Shown here piece after piece: positions 34,685-45,797 of a stretch of 64,000 nt of DNA. The position numbers were made by a program, and so were the translations under genes. Position 1 is the first letter of the stretch. The number at the start of each line of letters is the position of its first letter. This DNA comes from Isoetes taiwanensis. Taxonomy: Eukaryota > Streptophyta > Lycopodiopsida > Isoetales > Isoetaceae. The notes under the pieces were generated by a model that was not told the DNA's origin, made no database searches, and saw nothing but the letters and a program-made list of their open reading frames with translations. The stretch covers positions 5,758,829-5,822,828 of the forward strand of contig JAJEKV010000041.1 in assembly GCA_021234155.1 (NCBI GenBank), in the 5' to 3' direction.

Positions 34685-35169
34685 TTAAAAAATGTTAGTA
34701 AGCATCCAGGCCTAAGAAAACAGTCCAAAAGAATCAGTGTAAGTATATAAATAAATGGCCAAAGGATCTATACATAAAATTACATAATATGCTTCCCATT
34801 TATTTGCTCGGCTAGGATGAATACGATGGCAAGCTAAAAACTTAATAAAAACTTACACGTCGCCTGTTATTATTTTGTGGCTTCGTTTTTTGTTCCTTTC
34901 AACAATGGTCAAAAATTGAGAAGGTCTTTAGGGTCGGGTCACATGAGGATGTTGACATAATCTACGTCATGTCAGCATGAACGTTTCTAAAATGTTGGGG
35001 TCATATGTTCATGTCCAAATATAATTGCTATGTCACATTAAAAGTTCCAAAATTTCGCGCTACTACTTTCTCTTTCTCAAGGCGCCATTCTATTCCATCT
35101 CCGTTGCTCTTGAGCTGATGAGACTTCTGATGCCATGGATCATCATCAGCGATATAGGAGGTAGCAAAA
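34685..35169. other. Intergenic, nothing recognised
   Basis: AT-rich sequence without convincing ORFs or repeats. Confidence 0.45.
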
Positions 35170-35928
35170 ACGTTCTTTGGTCATCATGAAGAGAAATGAA
35201 GACATCAAGAAAATGCTTAGTAATGTAAATGAAATATATATACTTGTAATAATCAGCAAAGAGCTGATCTCATTTGCAGATACAAGCAGCCATGAATCTA
35301 TTGTAACCAAGATCAGCAAGGTAATTACAAATAGATGTCCACTTTTGCTTCTTTGTTTTGCTTCTCTTTCCAGGACCTCCATTCATAATGTCTTCACATT
35401 CCCTTCTCTTTGCTGCAATCAAAGCAATTGTCTGACATTCAAGCCAATCTTCTTTCTTATCTCTGCCTTTCTTAGGCTGATTATCTGTAGGTTGCTGATT
35501 GTTTGTCGCTTGCTAGTTGGAAGGCATCTCTGGATCGTCTTGAGTGCAAGTTGTATCGAAGAATGTTCCTGGGGAAGGTGGAAAGTTGGGCTCTTCATGC
35601 ATTGAATTGCCTTCATTTTGAAAAGTGGTTTCAGTGGAGAATTGGGAAGAAATCTGACATGGTGGTCTAAAATTGAATTCATCAGCCTCCTCTTCTTCTT
35701 CAGTAGATGGCAAAGAGATGGAGCATTCCGGCAACCATGATGGGGACGAGGGCTCCCTATAATGGAAATTTGAGGATGAAGAATGGGACGAGAAGTAGAA
35801 TTAAAAGACATGAAATGAAATGGAGATTGAATTGGGGAACGAATTGCATGGGGAGTAGTACCGGAAGGGATTGACGGTCGGATTGGTGTAAATCCACGGC
35901 AATCATTTGGCCTGTACCTCTGCTGCAT
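35170..35928 (-). pseudogene. Trihelix (MYB/SANT-like) transcription factor pseudogene
   Basis: The N-terminal Pro/Ser-rich part starts at 35928 ('MQQRYRPNDCRGFTPIRPS'). After a frameshift near 35735 it continues through an acidic stretch (EEEEEADEF) and reaches a TAG at about 35520. The same frame then reads 'KEDWLECQTIALIAAKRREC', a basic K-R-S-K-T-K-K-Q linker and 'KWTSICNYLADLGYNR'. The spaced Trp residues and the G-Y-N-R end resemble the trihelix DNA-binding domain of plant GT-type factors. A later 'SFLFMMTKER' resembles the motif after that domain. The frameshift and stop mark a pseudogene. Family assignment is by eye. Confidence 0.65.
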
Positions 35929-35959
35929 GATGCCAGAGCTCCTCTCTGCTGCACCAATC

Positions 35960-36920
35960 TTCCTTCCCCTCCTCCGGAAGAAAAAAAAAGTTCAAAAATG
36001 GACAGTCAATTTTTCATTTAAAGTTGCTACGTGTTAGATATCTAGGGATTCATGTCAACATAAAGCCATCCAACTGAAGAGGAAGGTGGTGGGACGGATC
36101 CATGTTGACAGCAATCCATTCATGTCAAAAATAAACATGTGATCCCTCGCTTTTGGCATTTTGATGTCTTTCCATTTATATTGACATGTACATGTGACCA
36201 TACACTTAGTGATGTGTAAATTAATTAGTTTTTGAAGACGTAATAAACAGATGGTTCAAATTACTGTAAAATTGTGTTTATTTTGTAATGCGGAATATTG
36301 CCCCTGCTATCTGTAGCGGCGCCGTTGTTCGACTTTTTTTTTGGCAGGGCAGATGGATGTCATTATGGCCCTGCTCGGCAGATGCATCTAATCCCATGCA
36401 TTCTTTCCTACTCGCATTTATGATCTCGCAGACACCATAGATGGATCTTTTGCAGGCCCTGCTTTGTTCCGCAGATGGATCTTTCGCCCTGCTCTGCTTA
36501 CTCTGTAAAAAGCTCTAGAATGCCTGAGAAGATCCTCTTCTGGTTTTTTCTGAAGCGCCCTGTTTCTACGGCATTCGATTCCCGTGTTCATGCTAAGATT
36601 TATGATTCAGAAGCTTCTCAATGCTTTAGCCATCTCCCTCTCTTGCCATAGCCATACTTTCAAAAAAATGTTCCATAGCCAGCACTCAGAAGATGGATTT
36701 TTGCCTCGAGCAAACACTCAGAAGACGGATTTTTTGCCTCGAGCCAACATTTTGAATACATTTCTTGCATTTCTAAAGTTAAATCAGTAGTTTTGAAGCT
36801 CACATCTTCAAGATTTAGAGTTTGTTCTATTGCCATAGACATCGGCCTTCTTACCATCGCCGTCAAGAGCTGCCATGTGGCAACATATCATTCGTAATTT
36901 GAACCATCAGTTTATTACGC
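35960..36920. other. Intergenic with a 33-bp tandem duplication
   Basis: CACTCAGAAGAYGGATTTTT followed by GCCTCGAGC is duplicated at 36686-36750. Otherwise no gene is recognised. Confidence 0.5.
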
Positions 36921-37080
36921 CTGATAATCAACGGCCCTCGGGTATTGCGCCAGTAAAGTGGCTCGGTGCCACCAGCCTCAGCGGCACACTCGCGGCTCTG
37001 TCGCTCGTGCGCCGCCTTGGCTGGCGGAGCCACCTGGCCACTTTACAAGGCGCAATATCCTCCAGCCGTTGATTATCTAG
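36921..37080. mobile_element. Short foldback element (MITE-like)
   Basis: 160 bp whose ends form a long inverted repeat of about 50 bp: CTGATAATCAACGG...TATTGCGCC...GTAAAGTGGC on the left pairs with the right end ...GATTATCTAG with few mismatches. The centre is GC-rich and also partly self-complementary. There is no coding capacity and the TSD is unclear. Confidence 0.7.
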
Positions 37081-37185
37081 TACAAATTATCCCATCGCAG
37101 TAAATGTCAGGCGTGGGCATGTTATAGCCAGCCTTAAATGGCAAAAAATCTGCTGTGTCCACAAAACCGCCGTATGATTTTTTTT

Positions 37186-39007
37186 GGGGTAAATTGTAAA
37201 AATACCCTTATATTTTTCTATAATTGTCAAAATACCCTTGTATTTTATATATTTATCAAAATGCCCTTAATTCTTGTACTTTCCTGTCGTATATACATGT
37301 TTTGCCTTGCAGTTGTAAATGTAATATCAGAATGCATCGAAAGCATCAATAGCAAGAATTTGCAACGATTCATATGATATGATTTGTTTGCGGCACGACA
37401 GTGGTTTTGGCAGCACAATTTTGCGAGCCATCAGGGCACCATACTCAGCCTTCTGGACAGCACCAATGGCCTTGTGGTCGGGATCTTCACCCTCGCATTC
37501 CAGTCGTTCTACTCCAACGATGCCAGCTCCTTCGTTTTGCTGAAGCCGAAGGAATATGGAGTTGAAGAATCAAATAAAACTGAGATCATAGCATAATTTC
37601 TTGTTGTCTGTTTGTAGATACAGAGGAATCTCTAAGACCGCTATGTGGCACTCCTCTCAGAACGCCGTAATCCTTTAAGAAGGTAGTAGTATGGAAGTTA
37701 TGCCCAGCATGTACACCTGCATTGCATGCTAACGACAGCGATTTGGAAATGCCAGCTCTTTCGTTTGTGAAAGATTTGGAAATGCCAGCGATTTGGAGTT
37801 GCCAGATCCTTCGTTTGTGAAAAATTTATGGTTCTTCAACTCCAATGATGCCAGTTCTTGAAATTTGTTTGCCTATTTGTCATGTTTGTGCTTCGTTTAT
37901 GGTGTAGATAACGCATACGGCGAGAGGGCGCACGGAAAAACGGATCAAAAGTTCGAGGGTTTGCCAAAGATGAGAAGCAGGGCGCCAGGAGCGCCGGAAT
38001 GGAAGCAAGGCGCCGAAGTTTTTCTTGGCTTGGCTATGGCGGTAGTTTTTTTTTTGGCAGGAGGCGGCTATGGCGGTTCAGGCGAAGCTAGAGCAGAGTT
38101 TTTTTTGGATTCTTGAGCTCTAGTTTTGAACTCAAGCTTTTAGCCTATTTTTAAGCATGCGAAACTCTGTTTTCAGCAAAACTCTGTTGGCATCCGAAAC
38201 TCTGTTCTTAGCGAAACTCTGTTGGCATGCGAAACTCTGTTCTCAGCGAAGCATGAAGCACAATGAAACTTATTTTCCGGCAGAGTTCGGTGGAGCACAA
38301 TGAAGTCAAAGAAAGCCCCATTACCTCTCAAATCTTTGAAACACGGGTGCAGATTGCTCAATGTCCGAAGCGGGCTCGTAATTACGAAGCGGTAAGAAGC
38401 CAACGAAAATCCCTAGGGTGTTATGCCGTTTTCCACTGATTATCCTAGGGTGTTATAAGGGATCTCCTTAAATTTCCAATCGCAGGCATGTTACTAGCTG
38501 GTAACAGCTGACAAACCAACGGTTCAGATTAAATCTGAACCTATAAACCTGAGAACCGGGGCGTTAAGGTGAAGCAGCTCCCTGTTCCAGCTCAAGCTCT
38601 CCATCCATGCCCTGCGACTGTCATTCGCCGGTTCTATGCTCCTCCTCTTCCTTCCCATTCCGATCGTCCTGTATTATGAGCACACCTCTGCATTTCCTGA
38701 ATTAGGAGTCACAGACGAAATCTGGAAGAATGGAGAAATCGAGCCTCTCATCAGCTGTGAAGAAAAGGCCCAGGGAGAAGAGCCTGGTATCAAATACGGG
38801 GATCATTACGTTGAAGGGTCTTTGAGTTCGCTTTGTTGCAGACAAGAACTCGACTTGCAGATAAGAATGTGCCGTAAAAGAGAAGAGAAGATAAGAACTG
38901 CCGTAAAAAGCACAAAAGGGGTATTTTGATAATTACGCTAGATATGGGGGCATTTTTACAATTAGAGAAGAATACAGGGGCAATTTTACAATTTTCCCTT
39001 TTATCCC
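37186..39007. mobile_element. MULE-like TIR element
   Basis: Long (about 83 bp), roughly three-quarters identical terminal inverted repeats. The left end starts GGGGTAAATTGTAAAAATA (37186) and the right end closes with the complementary pattern by about 39007. T-rich flanks hide the target duplication. Long AT-rich TIRs of this kind are typical of plant Mutator-like elements. No transposase. It contains ORF fragments at 37384-37596 and 38636-38929 ('MLLLFLPIPIVLYYEHTSAF', signal-peptide-like) that I cannot identify. Confidence 0.6.
38158..38257. repeat. ~43-bp tandem repeat inside the MULE-like element
   Basis: GCGAAACTCTGTTYTCAGC and AAACTCTGTTGGCATSC alternate for about two and a half units. 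Confidence 0.75.
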
Positions 39008-39465
39008 TTTTTTTTTTTGGCGTTGTCTTTTTTTTTTTAACATGTCAACGACACGGATATACCGCGGATATGCCCGTGGCTATAACAAAATTATCTGTCC
39101 CTCATTGGAAAAAAACATGCTATCTCCCGGCAGGATCGAGTGCTCTCCATCCTCTTATTCAGCCTGCGCCACAAAACTTGTAGCCGGTGAATGGAGAATG
39201 TCCGCGATATTGAAGCGGAAAGCTTTTTGGTAATTATGCTGGCTATTTCGTTTACTAGGTTAAAACCGTACCAAAAGGTTTTTGCAGGTTTCACCATATA
39301 AAATCGACTAGAAAGAGGAAGTGCATTGTTAATTGGAGTAAGGAGCTGTTGGTTGGTGGTTTCTGTAAGCCAGGCTTTCCTGGCATACTTATAGTTGAGG
39401 TACGTATATGAAATGCTTTTGAATGCCTTTGAGGTGTGTTTTATCTGAGAGTTGCCCTGCTTCAG

Positions 39466-39793
39466 GCTGAAGATGCTAATCTTACCGAATATCTGAAGAA
39501 GGTTAAGCATTTGCATTGGCAAGCAATGAATCTGAGAGCCATCGAAGAAGAGCAGTGCAAAGATGGGCAGAACCTTGATGACTTGCGGCGTTTCTCAGTT
39601 GGTAATACTAGCAATCTGATATTTCTTCTTGTCATATTTTGCAGGATATGATTTTCACAAGGATCCCCACATATATTTCGATTACGCAGGAGTTCAGGAA
39701 CTTGGGGAAAATGCAATGTCTGAACTTGGATTGCAATGCCGTCAAGCCAATTTAGAGCATCTTTTACTTGCCGTTCTGAATGTGGGGCGGTGA
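39466..39793 (+). pseudogene. 3' end of an unrecognised gene (two exons)
   Basis: Exon 39466-39601 follows a CTTCAG acceptor and reads 'AEDANLTEYLKKVKHLHWQA...LDDLRRFSV'. A GT (39602) to AG (39644) interval is followed by exon 39645-39793, 'GYDFHKDPHIYFDYAGVQEL...', ending in TGA. The split Gly codon is in phase across the junction. The implied intron is only 43 bp, very short for a plant, and no upstream exons are found. It is therefore a gene relic or a mis-modelled intron. No domain recognised. Confidence 0.45.
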
Positions 39794-41520
39794 AATATTT
39801 ATGTTTAAAACAAGCTATTTGAACAAGAATTGTAGCCTACAAGTAATGTTTTTTTCAACAATGGAGATATTTATATAGGACTAAAACAAGGTTGCCCACC
39901 ATAGCCTGGAAATATCTCAAGTTTCTAGATCATTAAGTTGGACGATGTATTTGCTACAATGGCAATTAACTTGTGTGGTATATTTTGCACTGCTCCAAAA
40001 ATCTGAGCTATTATTACCTGCTATTTTGGTAGTTTGGCATAGCAGACATGGTAATTATTTACGGAGTGAGTTTTCAAATGACATAGCTTTAGTCATCACA
40101 ATCTCTTTTTATCAATGTCTTTAAGCGTGTTCAGAGATTTTATCAGTTGTGATCATAGCCATATTAGAAATCCTTTTTTGAAATAACCCATGCACTGATA
40201 TTTAACATCTCTCATGTAAGGCCTAGCACTCGAGTTGCAACTCTGAACGGACAGTTAACAGTCAAGGAAGTGGCAGGTAGTCCGAGATTAGAAAGTGAAT
40301 TGTCATTTACACCAAAATACAAATCCACTACCTGTTCATACCAGAGGCCCATTTTTGCCACGATCAATCAATCGTCCCAGAGCAAATTCCGGTGCTTTGT
40401 GATAATAGAATGAATAAAAACTCTCGACAATCAGAATTTGTACCAAAAAGTCTAAGGCATGCCAAGCAACTAAAAATCGTTGTTAAAAAATGCGAAGAAA
40501 AGAAAACGAAGCATAATCCACATCGTCATTTGGCCCCCACATTATAAAAATGGGTCACAGGTGTTGCTGTGGCTGCGAAGAAAGCTTTAGCAGAAGCATG
40601 TTCGACGCGGACACAAGTCGTTGAGTAAAGTAATTCCAGGGGCAATGCTAGAAGGCAACGCAGACAACAGTAAACGGCATCCTCCTCCCAAGTATGTCTT
40701 AAATTGTAGCTGTTTAGGTTTAGTTCTTTTACGCAACTGATCATAAAGCAAAATCGAAGTGTAATTGAGTTATATCTCGATTAAGCCTCAGACCTCAAAC
40801 ATCTTTATCTTAGCATTTGAATGGGGGTCTACATCGGACTTTTCTTAGCCAAGCCAGTATTCAGCAACTATTAGATTGAACATATGTGCAAATTCATGGG
40901 AAAACTGCTTATTGATGGAAAATGTTTGGAAAGCTACAACCATGACTGTGACTCTCATACCCGTCCGAAATATTACTGGATAATTAGCATATCACGGCAA
41001 AGGGAAAACTCTTGCTTGCATGCAGTTGAAACCAGGATCATTTTGCTCTCAGGAAAACCTAGAGGAGACACTTTGGTGAGGACCACTAGGCGAGCTTAAA
41101 AGAAAAGAGTACGTGATACTTCTAATGCGTTCCCTCTAGTCAAGAATGACAAACTACTGAGACGACCTTGAAATTTTGAAAATTTCATAAGCATTGGACA
41201 CTTGCATTGATTGGGGCATCTCACTGATTTTCAAGAATCTAGAGCTATTCTAACGAAGTCCCAATAGATAATCTCTCCCGTGTTAAAAAGTACCATGTCC
41301 AAAAACTAGCATGTCAGACTTTTCCAGCACTGTTTCTGTGTTGGGAATCACAGATCTTGATAATCACTGAATGTTTTTAACGCTGTTAACAAAATAGGCA
41401 GTTTTAAATTTTAACCAAACTTAATGTCTAGGAGTTTAACATTCTTGAGTCTTCTATTTTTCCCCATACTGAGCTGTTCAAGATAAAGTTCTACTAATAT
41501 TTACACCATGTGTATGTCAG
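39794..41520. other. Intergenic, nothing recognised
   Basis: AT-rich. It probably contains the unfound 5' exons or promoter of the gene that follows, but I cannot place them. Confidence 0.4.
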
Positions 41521-42673
41521 AAACCGGCAAGCAAATCGGCACACTTATCGAGGTTAGTCTGTTGTAGCACAAAGATAAATGCAGCTTATGATTTCGAAGG
41601 GTACATTAAGTACTACAAATATTCATGTAGCTGTAAAAGTACCTTTAAGTAATTCTCTTGATATGTTTATGTTGCAGAAGTATTTACTTCTAATTTCACT
41701 ACTAATCTGTGCACTTCTGCCATGTGTTTCAGATCGTTCAGATAAGCTGGGGTTTGTTGATGGCAATGGAGAAAGAACTCCAGGAAGCATCCCAAGCTCT
41801 AAGGGTGGTGTAAGTGGCACCAGTGGAACAAGCTCCACCAATAAGGATGCAGCAAAGCGTTTTGAGTTGAATGGATTTAACGCATATGAGGCCATCAGAT
41901 TAATGAATGACAGTAAGTGCCTTTCCGAGTGAATTGAAGTGAAGGTGCAAAAAGATGGAGCTCTGATTGATACAATGTGTAGGATGGATGGCTGTCTTAA
42001 AATCTCAAAGTGATCCAACACTGGATGATTCAGGTTTGTGAAATTTTACAATCGCTATATAAGTGAATGATATAGATGATTAATATTCTTTAGAAGCAAG
42101 AAAAACTCTTGAATAATTTCAAAGTATAAGCATTATAGTTTGCCCGCATTTACGTTCAGTATGTTATTCTATAATAAGTTGGTTCCATGTGGATTATATC
42201 TTCAACTACCACATTTATGTTATTTGTTATGATACAACCAAACTGTGTGAGAGAGAAATTTTCTACATTTTGACGTCTGGATAATAAAATATGTATGTAC
42301 TTATTTTTATGCAGTACACCATGACACTTTTATTATTTGGTTTAGATCGACCAGTTACACATTCCAGCTCAGAGGAAGTTACAATTTGGGGCCCATCAAA
42401 ATTCGCTTCCCAGGTATTTTTACGATCATAGGATGTTCGGAGAAGCATATAGCATCAACTGCTAAATTGTAGCTGCAATATGATTTCTATGGCTAGATAG
42501 TCGAGGACATGCTTCTGCATTTCATTGGGTTTGCATTGTTTATGACACATTCATGCTACTAGGATTTAAGCTTCATGATGACATTGCTATTTATGCAGAG
42601 TGACTTTTTAGAACGAATGCAACATGCAATTCATCAAGCAGAACTTGGTGGCAAGGCAAATATCCATCTGTGA
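41521..42673 (+). CDS. Unrecognised multi-exon plant gene (3' part)
   Basis: Four GT-AG exons join in phase: 41733-41912, 41983-42033, 42346-42413 and 42599-42673 (TGA). A tentative earlier exon is 41521-41552. The product reads '...RSDKLGFVDGNGERTPGS', a Ser/Gly/Thr-rich linker, 'AKRFELNGFNAYEAIRLMND', 'RWMAVLKSQSDPTLDDS', 'DRPVTHSSSEEVTIWGPSKF' and a C-terminal 'SDFLERMQHAIHQAELGGKA'. The small-residue linker and amphipathic C-terminal helix suggest a soluble protein. No family is recognised. The clean splice sites and lack of stops suggest a functional host gene. The 5' end is not located. Confidence 0.6.
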
Positions 42674-43552
42674 CCCTGTCACGAAAAGGAGCAATATCAT
42701 TACAGGCACGACTCGTTTGACTGCCTTAAACTGATTTAAGCAGCATCAGATTCTCAAAATTAAGAAACCTTTATTTATGTACATAATATACTGTCATTGT
42801 AAAGTATGCCAGAATAAACATCTTAACTTTATATGGTCGTAGTAACTGTGAAATTGAATTCAAGGAGGAAAAAGTTATTATCTTTTCTTGCAATTCTCAG
42901 TAATTTTGAAAACATACAATCCTGACTCGAATGAATGCCTGCAATTTTGCTTAATTTTATTGGGTCTACAAAGCCAATGATTTACAGGTGCAAATATACA
43001 TGGAACTGCGTTTGGTCCTTTATGTGTTTTAAATATACTTTTCACATGGACAGCTTTAACATGAATGATGTTGTTCAATACTGATTTAACATTTCCAAGA
43101 CTCTAAACAAATGAAAGACTCTGGCAACTTTCTAGTGGTTATAGTGGTTGCTTAAACACATTGTCCCTTCTCTTCTAAAAGCAGGGTCTTTGTGAATGGT
43201 TCATTGCACTCATAAACTAAGGCACATGTGGAAGCTTGAACTATTGTGTGACGGAACATGCTCATTTTATGTGGCCAAGTTGTCAATGTTTATTTGTATC
43301 TGGTTGGAACATTGAAGACATTTTTTTGGCGTTCAGCACGATCAAAGGGATTAAGCCAATAGTGGGGGCTGGCCGGTAGAAGCACATTTCTTGCCATTTT
43401 TCACTTGTGATTCTGGCTTCACAGCTTGGATCAATAAATGTGGCCTGCAAACGCCAATGGAGCATTGAACTGGCTTTGCTATAAATTAATTGGTACTTGG
43501 TACTCGGAAGTGGCAGTTTTCTTTGTTAACTTCATTCTCGTTCCTTTCAAAA
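42674..43552. other. Intergenic, nothing recognised
   Basis: Spacer between two host genes. Presumably it holds the 3' UTR of the upstream gene and the promoter of the GDSL gene. No clear motif was identified. Confidence 0.4.
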
Positions 43553-44919
43553 ATGAGGCAGATAAAGGCAGTGATGTTGTACATTATGATGTATTGGGCT
43601 GCAGCAAGAGCTGATGATCCTCCTGCTTCTTTCATTTTCGGAGATTCATTGGTGGATGCGGGCAACAACAACTACATTCATACACTGTCTAGAGCAGATA
43701 TGCCAGACAATGGCATAGATTTCCCTGGAACCTTTGGGGTACCTACAGGAAGATTCAGCAACGGAAGGACCATACCTGACATAATTGGTGATACTTTATT
43801 CTAACTCTTTGAAAGCTAAAAGCATGGGCTAATTTGTTTGTTGCAGGTCAAATGTTTGGTGTTCCTTTTGCACCTCCATTCCTTGCGCCATGGACAAAAG
43901 GGGAGGCCATTCTCAAGGGTGTCAACTACGGCTCAGGAGCTGCAGGAATTCTAAACGAGACGGGACTTGGATTTGTAAGTAACATTTAGCTTCATATTAG
44001 ATTTAAGCTCAACCAGTTAATGAGCGCTTTGCTCCAGATTGGGAGAATCAATATGTGGCAACAATTAGACAACTTTTGCAGTACTCGTGCAGAGATCATA
44101 AGCATACTAGGCAAGGAAAGTGCGGGCGACTACTTAAGGAAATCGATATTCTCAGTGACAGTAGGGGCAAACGATTATCTGAATAATTATTTGTTTCCAG
44201 TGCCCACAAATCCAGACGTGATGCTTCCACCCCAACAATTGCATGATCTGGTGCTCTCAACCTTGAGCCGACAGCTATATGTAAGTAGTATAATCACAAC
44301 AGCTTGACAGATGAGTGGATGTCTGATTTGTGCGATGACAGGAGTTATACAACCTGGGGGCTCGTAAAATTATAGTGTCAAATGTTGGACCCATTGGCTG
44401 CATTCCTTACCAGCTCGCTGTCCATTCTGAAACAGAAGGGTCTTGCGTTGCATTTGTTAACCAGCTGGCTCAAGAACACAATAGAAGACTAAAGGATTTA
44501 ATCATCCAACTAAACAAACAGCTTCCAGACGCTGCATTTGTTTATGCTAATGCGTATGATATAGTGATGGACGTAGTGCTGTACCCCCAAAAGCATGGTA
44601 AGTTGATCTTAGATCAAAATTTGAATAAATTTCAGATCCTTAGCCTAATGCTTGTTTTCGTTGTTGTTTTGCTTTTGATGCGAAGGCTTCGAAACGTCGA
44701 AGACAGCATGCTGTGGGAGTGGAGGAGTTTATAGAGGACCTAATGCCTTGTGGGCAACCAAGAACCCCGTTATGCGAGGACAGGTCCAAGTCATTTTTCT
44801 GGGACCCTTACCATCCCTCCGATGCCGCCAATGCCTTAGTCGCAACAAGGCTAGTGGACGGAGACCACTATGACACCTTCCCTTATAACGTCAGAACCCT
44901 CATTAATCTTCCTTCATGA
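43553..44919 (+). CDS. GDSL esterase/lipase, five exons, frameshift in the last
   Basis: Exons 43553-43787, 43847-43974, 44038-44280, 44342-44597 and 44686-44919, all GT-AG with introns of 59-88 bp. About 364 aa if the shift is ignored, the usual size for the plant family. The start at 43553 gives a signal peptide (MRQIKAVMLYIMMYWAAARA). Block I is F-G-D-S-L-V-D-A-G-N-N-N-Y with the nucleophile Ser. Block II is G-V-N-Y-G-S-G-A-A-G. Block III is G-A-N-D-Y. Block V is W-D-P-Y-H-P with catalytic Asp/His. These secreted SGNH hydrolases act on acyl esters such as cutin or lipids; the substrate is unknown. One extra base at 44736-44740 (TATAGAGGACC) shifts the frame just after 'CCGSGGVYRG', so block V is reached only in another frame. 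Recent pseudogene or assembly error. Confidence 0.9.
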
Positions 44920-45797
44920 ATCATAACTTTACACACTTGTACAAAATGGGCGCCACCTCACACTTAAGCACTTTATTGTAAATTAGAAGGCTCGCATCGA
45001 ATCGGCAAGGAAAAAAAAAACTGATTTTTGAGATAAAAACTAGTCAAAACCACATTTGAGTACTTTTTACAAAAATTACATGATTTGATAATGTTCTTTT
45101 GCCTCTATAATTTGCAGTATAAAGTTCCTTATATCAATGTCCTCAAAAGCAGTGCTAATTTCTAGTTCCAAATAAAAAAATATAGTTTCCGTCTTAAAGA
45201 TTGTTATGGCACAAGCTCGAGGGTATGGCTCAGAGGACTTGCAGGATGAACACAACGGCAAAGCTATTCCAAAGTAGCCCAATGATATAAGATAGATAGA
45301 TAATAAAGGGAATATTTAATCTAAGATATTTAGTACCTTGAGTCTTAAATTAGCTATCTTAAGTTATCATAATATAAAAGTAGTCATATTAATAAAATAT
45401 AGTAAAGTGATGTAAAAAGTCATGGCTTAATAAGACATAAAAGGTTAGACCAAATTAAATAAGACTATGAATGACAACCCAAAAAGGACAAGACTATAAT
45501 AAGGGAACATCTTGTCTTTGGGGGAAGGAACGTGGCTTCTGTGGGGACACTAAAGATGAAGTTTATTCTTAATTCTTTTATTCTTTTATGACAAAGCCAC
45601 TTCAAAGTTATTCCTATATTCCAAATGTGTTGAATTTCCTAGAGAGTTTATCCAGATGGATAGACAAATTCTCAAAGTAGGAAGATAGAAACCATTGTTG
45701 TTCATGAATTAAAGCCAGATCCCAATATCAAAGCTTAACCACAAAAACTCAAGGCAAGGATATATGGCAACATAATAAAGATAAAGGTTAGAGAAGT
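44920..45797. other. Intergenic, nothing recognised
   Basis: AT-rich flank between the GDSL gene and the second gypsy element. The GDSL 3' UTR is presumably at the left end. Confidence 0.45.
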
